Source: Lucinisca nassula
Taxonomy: Eukaryota > Mollusca > Bivalvia > Lucinida > Lucinidae
DNA: 64,000 nucleotides
Direction: 5' to 3'
Assembly (NCBI GenBank): GCA_963580285.1
Contig: OY757010.1
Span: forward strand, 223,343,234 to 223,407,233
In this document: in pieces, positions 63,461-64,000 of the stretch
Numbering within the stretch: the first letter of the stretch is position 1
How the letters are laid out: each line of letters opens with the position of its first letter
Translations under genes and position numbers: made by a program
Notes under the pieces: generated by a model
What the model saw: only the letters and a program-made list of their open reading frames with translations
The model's database searches: none
Told to the model about the DNA's origin: nothing

Positions 63461-63985
63461 TTCACGTCACTACAGCTGTTGTCTGGGAATGTGTGGCGGC
63501 CGAAAAAGTCTCCCTGGCGTACATCATAGTATAGTTTATATTTTCTTGTCCTTTGGGATCATTGATTTCATTGTGGAATTTTGAAAATATTTGAGGGTCA
63601 TTGATGAGGCCTAAATGGCCGAAACTAGCTAGTCTGGGCCAGAAAACATGTACACTACATATTTTCCCGTTTTATGTTGTATTCCTTGCTTCCAAAAGAT
63701 GAACCCTTTCTAGAACATATTTAACGTCACTACAGCTGTTGTCTGGGAATGTGTGGCGGCCGTAAAAAGTCTCCCTGCCCTACATCATAGTGTAGTTTAT
63801 ATTTTCTTGTCCTTTGGGATCACTGATTCCATTTTGGAATTTTGAAAATATTTGAGGGTCACTGACGAGGTCTAAATGGCCGAAACTAGCTAGTCTGGTC
63901 CAGAAAACATGTACACTCCATATTTTCCCGTTCTGTGGTGTATTCCATGCTTCCAAAGGATAACCCTTTCTAGAACATATTTAAG
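63461..63985. repeat. Two-unit tandem repeat, 260 bp
   Basis: ACGTCACTACAGCTGTTGTC...CCCTTTCTAGAACATATTTA occurs from 63464 and again from 63724, about 90% alike by eye. It follows the LINE relic and may be its duplicated 3' region or a separate repeat. No ORF. Confidence 0.75.
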
Positions 63986-64000
63986 GACAAACTTCCACAG

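Overview
This window is animal nuclear DNA made almost entirely of transposable elements nested inside one another. No ordinary host gene is supported. The combination of Ty3/gypsy (Mag-like) LTR elements, a SINE with a GTTAAAC...CAAACAAACAAAA-type tail, a THAP-domain DNA transposon and a LINE relic suggests an invertebrate, most likely a bivalve mollusc. That assignment is inference. I name four main elements A-D.

Layout. A degenerate LINE reverse-transcriptase relic (right flank, about 62665-63400) was split by element D, a fold-back DNA transposon (229-62656) with an 8-bp target duplication CTTTCTGA and TIRs of roughly 0.4-0.55 kb. D's left TIR was then hit twice. Element B (316-32492) is a minus-strand, decayed LTR retroelement flanked by ATGGTA. 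Element C (32551-60585) is a complex of LTR-retrotransposon copies flanked by CATG. B's 3' LTR was hit by a small retroposon with an (ATAG)7 tail, and that was hit by element A (391-26225, flanked by AATG). C's 5' LTR was hit by a THAP transposon (32760-34028), and one C copy took a SINE (42341-42640). D's intact right TIR serves as an internal empty-site reference for both the B and C insertions.

Element A is present as LTR-body-LTR-body-LTR, two 12.8-kb units that appear identical in every ORF. Each body has a tRNA-Ser(GCU)-type PBS, a Gag with an N-terminal helix-hairpin-helix, a textbook -1 frameshift signal (TTTAAAC plus stem-loop), a PR-RT-RH-IN Pol with an in-frame deletion in RT, and a third ORF. 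That third ORF encodes a zinc-finger plus TatD-family nuclease with every expected metal ligand present. A consensus splice donor in the LTR and an acceptor just before the ORF3 ATG suggest env-like spliced expression. This is the most unusual system in the window.

Element C is an array of five gag-pol copies. Copies C1, C2 and C4 are cut at the same point in RT and fused to the right end of the THAP transposon. Copies C3 and C5 run to the end and carry a different third ORF, a two-zinc-finger protein. That ORF is followed by ATTAAA and a 26-30 nt poly(A) tract just before the 3' LTR, as if captured from an mRNA. All full C copies share four in-frame stops in pol and a gag/pol frame break, so the array probably grew by DNA-level recombination rather than by independent transposition. 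Assembly duplication is also possible and should be excluded with long reads.
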